Part shown: piece by piece, positions 1 to 8,378 of the stretch
How positions within the stretch are numbered: the first letter of the stretch is position 1
Layout: each line of letters opens with the position of its first letter
Source: RHLJ01 sp965601955
Lineage (GTDB): Bacteria; Bacteroidota; Rhodothermia; Balneolales; Balneolaceae
Length of the DNA stretch: 64,000 nt
Assembly: GCA_965601955.1 (NCBI GenBank)
Contig: OZ271855.1
Span: 2,790,001-2,854,000, forward strand
Direction: 5' to 3'
Notes under the pieces: generated by a model
What the model was told of the DNA's origin: nothing
The model's database searches: none
What the model saw: the letters and a program-made list of their open reading frames with translations, nothing else
Made by a program: the position numbers and the translations under genes

Positions 1-654
1 AGAACAAGTTTTACACTTATTTTTGATGATGCGACCATCTCCCTGGCAAGTTGGGCATGCTTGTACATTTACCATTTGGCCTAACATAGTACGAGTTACC
101 TGTCTTACTTCTCCCATACCATTACAGGTTCCACAGGTCTCAAAATCAGACTCAGAGGCAGCTCCTGTACCTGAACACGTTTCACAGATAGCTTGCTTCT
201 TTACCTTTAAGGTTTTCTCTACTCCAAAGGCGATTTCCTCTAGAGATAAAGGCATCCTGATTTTCATATCTGATCCAGGAGTTCCTGGCTGGCGGCGACC
301 TCTGGAACGGCTCCTGCCCCCTCCAAATAAATCGTCTCCAAAAAAACCGCCCCCGAAGATATCCCCAAAACGACTGAAGATATCTTCCATATCAAATTCT
401 ACTCCGCCACCGCCAAAGCCACCTTGTCCATTAACTCCAGCATGTCCAAATCGATCATATTGAGCTCTTTTTTGAGGATCGCTTAGCACTTCATAAGCTT
501 CTGCAGCTTCTTTGAATTTCTTTTCAGCTTCGTCATCCCCCTTATTTCGATCCGGATGGAATTTCATTGCCTGCTTACGATAAGCCTTTTTAAGCTCGGG
601 TTCGCCCGCCCCTTTATCTACACCAAGTACTTCGTAATAATCTCTTTTGCTCAT
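1..654 (-). CDS. dnaJ: Chaperone DnaJ (Hsp40), 3' part cut by window edge
   Basis: Co-chaperone that delivers unfolded clients to DnaK and stimulates its ATPase in the cytoplasm. The first 218 residues are present. The J domain begins MSKRDYYEVLG and carries the HPD motif in FHPDRN. A Gly/Phe-rich linker follows (FGGGG, IFGGGFFGDD). Then come zinc-finger repeats CETCSGTG, CGTCNGMG and CPTCQGDG, with a fourth CKTC at the window edge. The order J, G/F, zinc finger marks a type I DnaJ. The start ATG lies 5 nt after the grpE stop, so the two genes are one operon. The C-terminal substrate-binding domain is outside the window. Confidence 0.97.
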   Translation of the reverse strand, partial: MSKRDYYEVLGVDKGAGEPELKKAYRKQAMKFHPDRNKGDDEAEKKFKEAAEAYEVLSDPQKRAQYDRFGHAGVNGQGGFGGGGVEFDMEDIFSRFGDIFGGGFFGDDLFGGGRSRSRGRRQPGTPGSDMKIRMPLSLEEIAFGVEKTLKVKKQAICETCSGTGAASESDFETCGTCNGMGEVRQVTRTMLGQMVNVQACPTCQGDGRIIKNKCKTCS

Positions 655-659
655 GGCTC

Positions 660-1241
660 CTACTCGCTTACTATTACTTTGGCATGCTTGATTACTTTAC
701 CACCTACTTTATAACCGTTTTCCAATACCTGGAGTACGGTGTCACTTTTAGTTTTTTTATCCGGAGCAGGCTGGCGAAGTAAAGCATCATGAAGATTCAC
801 ATCAAAAGGAATTCCTGCTTTATCGATGGCCTCGACTCCATTTTTTGCCAATACCTCTTCGAATTTACTGGCAACCAGTTTCACTCCATCTCTAAAATTA
901 TCGTTTACTTCCTGGCCTTCTGAGGCTTCCAGTGCTCGTTTTAGATCCTCAGAAATGGGTAAAAAATCTTCCAGAGCAACTACTTTTGCTTCTTCAAAAA
1001 GTGCTACTCGTTCCCGTTGAACACGTTTTCTCACGTTTTCCAGTTCTGCTGCTTTTCGAAGAACAGTGTCTTTTAAGGTAGAAACTTCATTTTGAAGTGT
1101 TGTAATCTGTTCTTCTTTTTCATCAACCTCTTCCAGTTCCTCAACTATATCTTCATCAGAAATAACTTCTTCTGCCATCTCTTCTGATGACTCTACCACT
1201 TCTTGTTCCTGAACTTCTTCTTTCAGCTCTTCTTTACTCAT
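660..1241 (-). CDS. grpE: Nucleotide exchange factor GrpE
   Basis: Exchanges ADP for ATP on DnaK. 193 aa, normal for the family. The first ~50 residues are strongly acidic (runs of Glu, as in EVQEQEVVESSEEMAEE). A long heptad-rich helix with the family segment AAELENVRKRVQRER follows, then the C-terminal beta domain ending NGYKVGGKVIKHAKVIVSE, which matches the GrpE signature. It is the first gene of a grpE-dnaJ pair. No hrcA lies upstream, only the terminator of the neighbouring receptor gene, so heat-shock control is not of the hrcA-grpE type within this window. Confidence 0.96.
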   Translation of the reverse strand: MSKEELKEEVQEQEVVESSEEMAEEVISDEDIVEELEEVDEKEEQITTLQNEVSTLKDTVLRKAAELENVRKRVQRERVALFEEAKVVALEDFLPISEDLKRALEASEGQEVNDNFRDGVKLVASKFEEVLAKNGVEAIDKAGIPFDVNLHDALLRQPAPDKKTKSDTVLQVLENGYKVGGKVIKHAKVIVSE

Positions 1242-1346
1242 TCTTTGAATTAATTGAATTTCTTTTTTGATATCTGGCTAGCAAATATGGTGCCACAGAA
1301 TACCCACATTTGATATCTGACAAACTTACTTCCCTGTTCTTTAAAC

Positions 1347-1377
1347 AAAAAAAAGCCCCGATACAATCGGGGCTTTT
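1347..1377 (-). terminator. Rho-independent terminator of the TonB receptor gene
   Basis: A perfect 12-bp inverted repeat, AAAAGCCCCGAT with a 3-nt loop, lies just past the receptor stop. Read on the minus strand it is followed by a run of T. The same GCCCCGAT/ATCGGGGC stem recurs at 23662 and 25677, so it looks like a favoured terminator stem in this genome. Confidence 0.9.
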
Positions 1378-1395
1378 GACAAAGAAAGCTAAATA

Positions 1396-4311
1396 CTATC
1401 TAAATAGCTGGTCAAAGACTAATGAAACATAGTAGATACCATTTACATTAGGTCCACCGCCACTCAGGATATTGGATTGATTACCAATATTCGAGCCACC
1501 GACTTTAATAGTCGCGTTGTAATCTGGAATAGTATAACTAACCTGAGCATCTAACGTGGATATGGCATCTAAGTCAACTTCAGCAAAGGATGATTCCCAT
1601 CTAAAGGCGTCTTGCCATCTGTAAGTAATGTTAAAGCCCAGATTATCGATAACCTTACGATTTGCTAAACTTACATTTACTTTGTGCTTAGGAGTATTGT
1701 AATCGTTTTGGAATTCACTACTCAGGCCATCAATAAGCTCATTGAAGTTGTAATTCATTCCAAGCTTGTATCCTTCTGGCAAGCTATATTCTAGCCCAAT
1801 CACTGCACCATGAGCAGTAACACTCTGGTTGTTGTTAGTATAAATCTGGAATGTATTACTTGCATCTCCAGAAAGAAGAGAAGCCACAACTAACGCATCT
1901 CCTGCAGTGCCAGTAAATGGTCCTGAAGCTTTTCTGACACGAACCTGAGCAATAAAATCATCATAGATGTTATAGTAGTAGGCTGCATCTAAAAATAGCT
2001 TGTCACCTAACAAACCCTTATATCCAACTTCAAATGCTTTGATTTGCTCTGGCTTAACTTCATTATGAGTAGAATAAGGAACTAACAAACCTACGTTTGT
2101 AGCACCTGCTAATACCGAACTAGTGAATTCATTAACAGATTCAATAGTATATGAGTTCTCTGTAATAGCGTATTTATCCGCAAACCTGTCCAGACCACCA
2201 AGTAGTCGTGTAGTAATCACATTTAGATCAATATACTGCCCCTGCGTAGTTGGATTTCTGAATCCGGTTTGGAATGAAACCCTGATGTTTTGGTTATCAG
2301 CTACTCCGAGAACCGCAGAAATTCTTGGACTGATCTGTCCATCAAAGTTCTCGTTTTTATCATATCGGATTGAACCGCTTAGCTTCAATCTATCTTCCAT
2401 GAAAGATTTAGAACCTTGTAAATATCCACCAAACTCGTTGATATCTACCCCTCCTGCATCGTCAAAAATTGTCCCATTAGATCGTAACTGAAACTGACGG
2501 AAACTCACTCCAGCAATTAAGTCAATGAAATCTACTTCGTTCTTAAAGTCGTACTGTCCTTCTGCATGATAGAACCTGGATTCATCATTGAATAAAGCAC
2601 CATTGGGAACTGTAGCTCCACGCGCTGCTTCTACAGCATTATCAAATTCAGTCGTTCCTGGCTCAAATCTTCCTGCATCCGCAGCAGCCCGGGCAGCAGC
2701 ATGAAATTGAGATACTAGCGCAGGATCTGATAAAATTGCCTGAACAGTTGCGTTATTAAAAGTAGGGTCGCCTCCCTGAGCTGCAGTAGCAGCTTGTAAT
2801 AAACCACCTGCGAACACGGTACCATAGGTTCCAAACCAGGTTGTGCTAGGTGAATAAGCCTCATTTACCGCGAACCCAACAAAATCTGCTATATATGAAT
2901 CTCCAGAATTTTCAAAGGTACCATATGCTTTAACCATGAAGTTATCCCCTTCAAGTTGAAGCTTGTGCTGCGCAATGCTAAAGTCAACCAAGCTGTAACG
3001 TTGAGCCCCTGTATAAATGGAAGTACCAAAACCATAATTGAATGAATAGCTTATCTCAGCGTTATCAGTAATACGATAATGCAAAGAGGTATTCACTTTT
3101 AAATTTTCTGCTCCGTAATCAACCAGGTAGTGCTCATCGTATCCAGTTCGGTTAACTGGTTGTGAAGGAATTGCCCCGATGTATTGATCGGTAATTGTTG
3201 CAGGAACTCCGGTTTGTAAAGAAAGACCACCCGCAAGAAGAGCTCTTGTCGTAGGGTCTGCCGGAAGCAAGCCAATATTAAAAGAGCCATCATCTCCGTA
3301 TCTGTGAATACCATCATAAGCTGGGTTAGCTGCTAAATTACCTTGAAGTCCAGTGTTTTTATCAGAGAAATTAGCACCTCTCCAATCCTCGGCGCTCATG
3401 TAGTCAAAGTTTACCTTGAATGCGAATTTATTGTCAAAGGCCTGGGCATATCTAAGTGCAAAGTTATACATAGGCTGTGCACTTTCTGGTTCTCCGACAG
3501 CTGCATCACCGTCGAGATGATTAACACCCGTCTTTATTTTTGCGCTTAGTCCCTGGTACTGGAATGGGCTTTTGCTATTTACCAGCAGTATCCCATTAAA
3601 AGCATTTGGACCATATAGCGCTGAAGCCGCTCCAGGAATAAATTCTACGCTTTCTACATCTAGCTCAGAAGGACCATTTAAATTACCTATCGGGAAGTTC
3701 AAAGCAGGTGCTTGTGTATCCATTCCATCGGTTAGCTGTACCATCCTGGTATTACCAGTTGAATTGAAACCTCTAGAGTTAATAATCTGGAAGTTGATAC
3801 TACTTGTAGTTATATCCACCCCTTTAAGATTACTGATTGAAGAATAGTAATCGTCTGACGCTGCATTTTTTATAGAAAGTACATCCATCTTTTCGATAGT
3901 AACCGGAGCATCAATAATACTTTCTTCAACTCGTGATGCAGATACAACAATATCACTTCCGTAGATAGTTTGCTCTACCATCTCAATCGAAATATTTGAT
4001 GAATTTGACTCATTAACTAATAATTCCTGTGTTTGAAAACCAACTGCTGAAAACACAAGAGTCAATGGAAGATCCTGTCTTACAGTTAGTTCAAAAAGTC
4101 CTTCCGAGTCAGTTGGCATACCAACAATCGTCCCTTTTACTACAACGTTTACTCCGGGAAGAGGTTCTCCGTCAGCATCCATAACCTGGCCGGAAACAGT
4201 AGCATTAGGATTATTAATTGAAATATTATTTGAATACCCCATTAACGGGTAAAAACATACCGTCAGTAGCGTTAGTAAATATATTGTACCAAGCCGTATC
4301 GATTTACTCAT
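1396..4311 (-). CDS. TonB-dependent outer-membrane receptor
   Basis: 971 aa. An N-terminal signal segment (about 1-28) is followed by a carboxypeptidase-regulatory-like beta sandwich (about 38-115, starting ATVSGQVMDADGEPLPGVNV), a plug domain (about 125-240, with the typical VESVEFIPGAASALYGPNAF) and a 22-strand-type barrel ending in Phe-Arg. This is the domain order of Bacteroidota ligand-gated porins that use TonB/ExbBD energy. No SusD-like lipoprotein lies beside it, so it is not a classic SusCD pair, and the substrate cannot be read from sequence. It is monocistronic with its own terminator. The ~245 bp upstream holds the promoter region and no convincing gene. Confidence 0.93.
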   Translation of the reverse strand: MSKSIRLGTIYLLTLLTVCFYPLMGYSNNISINNPNATVSGQVMDADGEPLPGVNVVVKGTIVGMPTDSEGLFELTVRQDLPLTLVFSAVGFQTQELLVNESNSSNISIEMVEQTIYGSDIVVSASRVEESIIDAPVTIEKMDVLSIKNAASDDYYSSISNLKGVDITTSSINFQIINSRGFNSTGNTRMVQLTDGMDTQAPALNFPIGNLNGPSELDVESVEFIPGAASALYGPNAFNGILLVNSKSPFQYQGLSAKIKTGVNHLDGDAAVGEPESAQPMYNFALRYAQAFDNKFAFKVNFDYMSAEDWRGANFSDKNTGLQGNLAANPAYDGIHRYGDDGSFNIGLLPADPTTRALLAGGLSLQTGVPATITDQYIGAIPSQPVNRTGYDEHYLVDYGAENLKVNTSLHYRITDNAEISYSFNYGFGTSIYTGAQRYSLVDFSIAQHKLQLEGDNFMVKAYGTFENSGDSYIADFVGFAVNEAYSPSTTWFGTYGTVFAGGLLQAATAAQGGDPTFNNATVQAILSDPALVSQFHAAARAAADAGRFEPGTTEFDNAVEAARGATVPNGALFNDESRFYHAEGQYDFKNEVDFIDLIAGVSFRQFQLRSNGTIFDDAGGVDINEFGGYLQGSKSFMEDRLKLSGSIRYDKNENFDGQISPRISAVLGVADNQNIRVSFQTGFRNPTTQGQYIDLNVITTRLLGGLDRFADKYAITENSYTIESVNEFTSSVLAGATNVGLLVPYSTHNEVKPEQIKAFEVGYKGLLGDKLFLDAAYYYNIYDDFIAQVRVRKASGPFTGTAGDALVVASLLSGDASNTFQIYTNNNQSVTAHGAVIGLEYSLPEGYKLGMNYNFNELIDGLSSEFQNDYNTPKHKVNVSLANRKVIDNLGFNITYRWQDAFRWESSFAEVDLDAISTLDAQVSYTIPDYNATIKVGGSNIGNQSNILSGGGPNVNGIYYVSLVFDQLFR

Positions 4312-4556
4312 AGTCTGATCCTGTTTGATTGATATTAATTTTGGGCTTTTCGCTTATTCCGCTGAACTAATCATTTTCAATGATCATTTCAGAAATGACA
4401 CATCTTTTCTAAGAAAAGTTTGTTTCATGGATTATGCAAGCGCTTTCATGTTTTTTTTAAACCCCGAAAAATTACCAAAAAACATGAACTGGATGGAATT
4501 TTATTTTCCAGAAAATTCCAGTATCTACTCCGACTAACAATTTAAAATGTAGTCCT

Positions 4557-5264
4557 TTGTACTCACTAAGAATTATTCCAACTCTCATACTATCCATATT
4601 TTTTTTAGGGAGTTGTACCCAATCATCTGAAAAAGCACAGTCCCCTCTTTCTGAAGAACCTATCCTTTACCTGGCCCTTGGAGACTCTTATACCATCGGG
4701 GAATCCGTTTCTGAACCTGAAAGATGGCCTAATCAATTAGCCGATTCTTTGCGCTTAAAAGGGTATTCAATTCCGGAAGTCAATATCATAGCACGAACTG
4801 GCTGGACTACTGCTGAACTCCAGGATGGTATCCAGGAAGCCACACCTAATTCCAATTATGATTTAGTTTCCCTTCTAATAGGGGTTAACAATCAATACCG
4901 GGGGTATGATTTAAATATCTATAGAGCAGAGTTTAAAGAGCTCCTGGAACAAGCTATTGATTTTGCCCAGGGGGATGCGGAAAAAGTATTTGTAGTTTCA
5001 ATTCCCAATTATGGGGTCACTCCTTTTGGGGAATCGAGAGGTGAAGACAGGATCAGGCAGGAGCTCCTGGTTTACGATTCCATTGCCGATTCAATAGCTA
5101 CAGAGTATGGTATTCCCTTTGTGAATATTTCACCTATTTCGGAATGGGCTAAAGATGATCCTTCACTAATTGCTGAGGATGAACTACATCCTTCTGGCAA
5201 AATGTACACGCTTTGGGTTGAAGAGATGTTACCGACCGTTAGAGAAATTTTATCTGAACAATAG
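4557..5264 (+). CDS. SGNH/GDSL-family hydrolase, lipoprotein
   Basis: 235 aa. The start is TTG; no in-frame ATG lies close upstream. A lipoprotein signal ends in the lipobox FFLGSC, so the mature protein is lipid-anchored at Cys20. Catalytic blocks visible are LALGDSYTIGE (block I, nucleophile Ser), LLIGVNNQYRG (block III, Asn) and DELHPSGKMY (block V, Asp and His). The family hydrolyses esters or acyl groups on lipids and carbohydrates; the substrate here is unknown. It stands 49 bp before the SIMPL gene and may be co-transcribed with it. Confidence 0.88.
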   Translation: MYSLRIIPTLILSIFFLGSCTQSSEKAQSPLSEEPILYLALGDSYTIGESVSEPERWPNQLADSLRLKGYSIPEVNIIARTGWTTAELQDGIQEATPNSNYDLVSLLIGVNNQYRGYDLNIYRAEFKELLEQAIDFAQGDAEKVFVVSIPNYGVTPFGESRGEDRIRQELLVYDSIADSIATEYGIPFVNISPISEWAKDDPSLIAEDELHPSGKMYTLWVEEMLPTVREILSEQ

Positions 5265-5313
5265 AATACTTTTGAATGGGTTTTGCACCTGTACAATGAA
5301 TTAATGGAGAGTT

Positions 5314-6003
5314 ATGAAAAAACTGATTTTTACACTAGTACTTATTACCGGGATAGGATGTAATACTCTGGCTCAGCAACCAATAGAGTCAAATCGAATA
5401 TCGATAAATATGACTGCCAGTGAACTTGTTGAGGCTGATGTGATTGTCTTTAATATCAACATCAATGCTGAAGGCAAAAGTCCACAAGAAGCATTCAATA
5501 TCCATAAACAACGAGAAAACATTCTTGCAGAGCTACTACAAGAATTTGACATCAAAGATGAAGATATCCGGTTTCAACCCATCAGCATTAATAAGCGATA
5601 TCGAAATGATAACCGGTCTCAGGTATCAATGACTAATCAACAAGTTTCTGTTAGCTTCAGCAATTTTGAGATCTATGAAGAAATTCAGGTCGCTTTAATT
5701 GAAAATAGCTTTGACAGCTTTAATGGCAGTTTTTCAAGTTCTAAATTGCAACTAGGAAAGAATAAGGCCCTTGTGAAAGCTATTGAAGGCGCAAAACTAA
5801 AAGCTGAGCTTATTGCCAATACTACTGGTGTAACACTGGGTGATGTAGTACATATCAGCTATTCTGATTATATCGTCACCCCGTCTCCAAGAATGGCTCG
5901 AAGTGATATGTTGATGGTTGAATCAGCGGATGCTTCGATGATGGATTTCGATCAATCCATTTCGGTTACTGCTTCCATTTCTATACAGTTCGCAATCAAT
6001 TAA
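5314..6003 (+). CDS. SIMPL domain (DUF541) periplasmic protein
   Basis: 229 aa with an N-terminal signal peptide ending near ...NTLAQQ. The rest matches the SIMPL/DUF541 family (YggE, BP26): an opening strand RISINMTASELVEADVIVFNI, the mid-domain alternation of beta strands and a helix KALVKAIEGAKLKAELIAN with the following TGVTLGDVVHIS, which is the best-conserved part of the family. Homologues form periplasmic ring oligomers with poorly defined roles in oxidative or envelope stress. Its stop overlaps the stop of the convergent PIG-L gene by 3 nt. Confidence 0.85.
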   Translation: MKKLIFTLVLITGIGCNTLAQQPIESNRISINMTASELVEADVIVFNININAEGKSPQEAFNIHKQRENILAELLQEFDIKDEDIRFQPISINKRYRNDNRSQVSMTNQQVSVSFSNFEIYEEIQVALIENSFDSFNGSFSSSKLQLGKNKALVKAIEGAKLKAELIANTTGVTLGDVVHISYSDYIVTPSPRMARSDMLMVESADASMMDFDQSISVTASISIQFAIN

Positions 6004-6890
6004 TCGGGCTGAACGGCATTAACTGCCTCAAAAAACCGGCGGGTTTTTTCTAATCCGCCGGTTCCATTGATTTCCACGTACCAGTATTGTTCAATAATTC
6101 CTGTGCTATTCTGAGATAAGAGTTGCATAGTACCTTGAGATTTATGCTCTGCGATTACCCAGTTGGCAATGATGTTATAATTCATCCTGTCATTGAACCC
6201 AAAAGTCTGGTTGCGATCGAATTCAAAAGTTACTCCCTCCATTACTTTTGTAATAGGGTGACTTTCCATTACCGTAAATTCTACACCAGGGTCTTCCTGA
6301 CCCCTTCTTACAAAAGCCTGTAATGCTATAGGGCGATTCTCTTCCGGGAGTAATTCCATTGCCTCTAGTGCTAATACCGTAGCCGCTTTATGATGCCCGT
6401 GAAATTGCTCGAAAGGAAGCATTAGGAACAAGAAATCATAGTCTTCTTCCTGCATGATAGTATGCAGTTTTTCAACCGAAAACTCTGTATCCCATTTTTG
6501 AAGAGTTTCTTCAATATCCTGTGTATAGTAAAAATCCTTTTGGTCAAAGAAGAAATAGTTCCGTATCCCCATAATATCTCCTCCTGCAATCAATTCTTTC
6601 TTGCGAATTGTAGGTAGGTGGGCTCTTCCAACCTCTTCTTTATCCAGTTCCAATCCGTACACATAATTTCCTAGTGTGGAATATCGATAACCACCTTCTC
6701 CATTGGTCAAAAGCGCTAAATCTACTGTTCCTTTTAGAAGCTGTGTAGTTTTCCAAACCGTAGCAGAAAAAATTACATCGTCATCAGGGTGAGCAGTAAC
6801 GAGTAATATTTTTGGTTCATAGTCTAAGTTTTCCTGTGCATAGCTATTAACGGCAAATAGTGTGAGTAATAATAAAAGGTATCTTTTCAT
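6000..6890 (-). CDS. PIG-L/LmbE family deacetylase, secreted
   Basis: About 296 aa from the ATG at 6890, which opens a clear signal peptide (MKRYLLLLLTLFAVNSYAQ). A longer reading to 6938 exists but would run into the upstream esterase gene. The family motif is AHPDDD (about residue 36), the zinc-binding AHPDDE-like triad, with a distal His pair in FHGHH. Members remove N-acetyl groups from sugars or glycolipids (GlcNAc-PI, mycothiol precursors, N-acetylglucosamine derivatives) using zinc. It lies 14 bp behind the TesA-like gene in the same direction, so probably one transcript. Substrate not inferable. Confidence 0.87.
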   Translation of the reverse strand: MKRYLLLLLTLFAVNSYAQENLDYEPKILLVTAHPDDDVIFSATVWKTTQLLKGTVDLALLTNGEGGYRYSTLGNYVYGLELDKEEVGRAHLPTIRKKELIAGGDIMGIRNYFFFDQKDFYYTQDIEETLQKWDTEFSVEKLHTIMQEEDYDFLFLMLPFEQFHGHHKAATVLALEAMELLPEENRPIALQAFVRRGQEDPGVEFTVMESHPITKVMEGVTFEFDRNQTFGFNDRMNYNIIANWVIAEHKSQGTMQLLSQNSTGIIEQYWYVEINGTGGLEKTRRFFEAVNAVQPD

Positions 6891-6904
6891 CTTTAATAAT
6901 AATT

Positions 6905-7522
6905 CTAATTCATAATTACTGGTCCAAGTGTTTCCCATACTGTACCAGCAACTACTCTATGGCCAGCAGCATTGGGATGAATTTGATCTGGCTGCATGTA
7001 CTTATCAATCCCGCCTACTTTATCGAGAATGAGTGGAATTAAGGTAAGATTGTTTTCCTCAGCTAAATCCGGGTATAGGCTTTGAAACTGGTTGGTATAT
7101 TCGATTCCAAGATTTGGTGGAACCTGCATCCCTGCAATTAGGATTATCATATCAGGGTATTTTGCTAATGCATTATCAATAATCTGTTGCAGGTTCTTTT
7201 TGGTGGATGTAAGGTCAATACCACGTAAGCCATCATTTCCCCCAAGTTCTAGAACCATAACGTCTACTTTCCGTTGCAATACCCAATTGATGCGTCTAAG
7301 CCCCCCTGCAGATGTTTCACCACTTAAACCACCGTTGAGTACCTCATAGTCCAAACCCACAGAATCTATTTTTTCCTGGATAACTGCAGGAAAAGCCTGT
7401 TCAGGTTCAACTCCAAAACCTGCAGCTATACTATCACCAAAAATGAGAATAGTTTTTTTAGGTTCTTCCTGACTATAAACAGAAGTTGAAATCAGTAAAA
7501 AAAAGATAAGAATGCGATACAT
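6905..7522 (-). CDS. tesA: Arylesterase / TesA-like GDSL hydrolase
   Basis: 205 aa. The signal peptide MYRILIFFLLISTSVYS targets it to the periplasm. SGNH catalytic blocks are ILIFGDSIAAGFGV (Ser), NGGLSGETSAGG (Gly), LELGGNDGLRG (Asn) and DQIHPNAAGH (Asp/His), all in the arrangement of the TesA/arylesterase subfamily. Known members are thioesterase I/lysophospholipase L1. It is divergent from a YbbA-YbbP-type ABC transporter, the same neighbourhood as tesA-ybbAP in enterobacteria, which supports the assignment and suggests a link to envelope lipid handling. Confidence 0.9.
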   Translation of the reverse strand: MYRILIFFLLISTSVYSQEEPKKTILIFGDSIAAGFGVEPEQAFPAVIQEKIDSVGLDYEVLNGGLSGETSAGGLRRINWVLQRKVDVMVLELGGNDGLRGIDLTSTKKNLQQIIDNALAKYPDMIILIAGMQVPPNLGIEYTNQFQSLYPDLAEENNLTLIPLILDKVGGIDKYMQPDQIHPNAAGHRVVAGTVWETLGPVIMN

Positions 7523-7667
7523 GGCACTCGCTTTGCTAGTATTCGTTTAAATTACATTATGTTTGGTGAACTAATTACCAAGTTTATCGTAATTGCCCCC
7601 CTGCTTCTGGAATGAAAATCCAAAGTAAGCAGGTTAACGTTTCAAATTAAATAAAATAGTATAAATC

Positions 7668-8378
7668 GTGTCGAATATACTTCAGGTTGTGAACCTGGTA
7701 CGTGAATTTAAAAGCGGTTCAAAACAACTAACCGTAGTCAATAACATTAATTTCGGAATTGAAGAAGGAACTTCTTGTGCCATAGTTGGCCCCTCCGGGA
7801 GTGGTAAAACAACCCTGTTAGGGCTTTGCGCGGGGCTTGACCGCCCTACTTCCGGTGAAGTAATTCTTAAAGATACTCCATTGAATCCACTCTCAGAGGA
7901 TGAGCGAGCTGCTGTTCGTAATCAACATGTTGGTTTTGTGTTCCAAACTTTCCAGCTAGTCCCTACACTAACTGCGGTTGAAAACGTGATGGTTCCACTT
8001 GAATTGAGAGGCGAGGCTACTAAAAAGGTTCGCGAAAGAGCTATAGAACTCTTAACTGAAGTTGGATTAGGTGATAGGACACATCATTACCCCACTCAGC
8101 TCTCAGGAGGAGAGCAACAACGAGTTGCTATAGCAAGGGCTTTCATCAATGAGCCAAAAATACTTTTTGCTGATGAACCTACAGGAAACCTCGATACCGA
8201 AACGGGAGAACATATCGAGCAGCTTATTTTCGACTTGAACAGGAAGGAAAAAACCACCCTTATTTTAGTTACCCATGATTTAGAACTAGCTGCGAAATGT
8301 GAACGGATCATAAAAATTAAAAATGGTCACGTTGACGAGGATATCTTAACCGCTGAAAAAGAATTGGTAACCGAATGA
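7668..8378 (+). CDS. ybbA: ABC transporter ATP-binding protein (YbbA/LolD type)
   Basis: 236 aa, start codon GTG. Walker A is GPSGSGKTT, the Q-loop lies in GFVFQTFQLVPTLT, the signature is LSGGEQQRVAIARA and Walker B is ILFADEPTGNLD, followed by the H-loop THD. The sequence belongs to the MacB/LolD/FtsE-like subfamily that works with FtsX-fold permeases in mechanotransmission or lipoprotein/lipid extraction rather than bulk import. Its stop overlaps the permease start by 4 nt (ATGA), so the two are translationally coupled. Confidence 0.94.
   Translation: MSNILQVVNLVREFKSGSKQLTVVNNINFGIEEGTSCAIVGPSGSGKTTLLGLCAGLDRPTSGEVILKDTPLNPLSEDERAAVRNQHVGFVFQTFQLVPTLTAVENVMVPLELRGEATKKVRERAIELLTEVGLGDRTHHYPTQLSGGEQQRVAIARAFINEPKILFADEPTGNLDTETGEHIEQLIFDLNRKEKTTLILVTHDLELAAKCERIIKIKNGHVDEDILTAEKELVTE

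Noticed and set aside
23..463. 146-codon plus-strand frame at the window start
   Set aside because: Antisense shadow of the dnaJ zinc-finger and Gly-rich region.
4325..4537. 70-codon plus-strand frame upstream of the GDSL lipoprotein
   Set aside because: Falls in the probable promoter region of the divergent TonB receptor gene, low-complexity and Phe-rich, no recognisable features.
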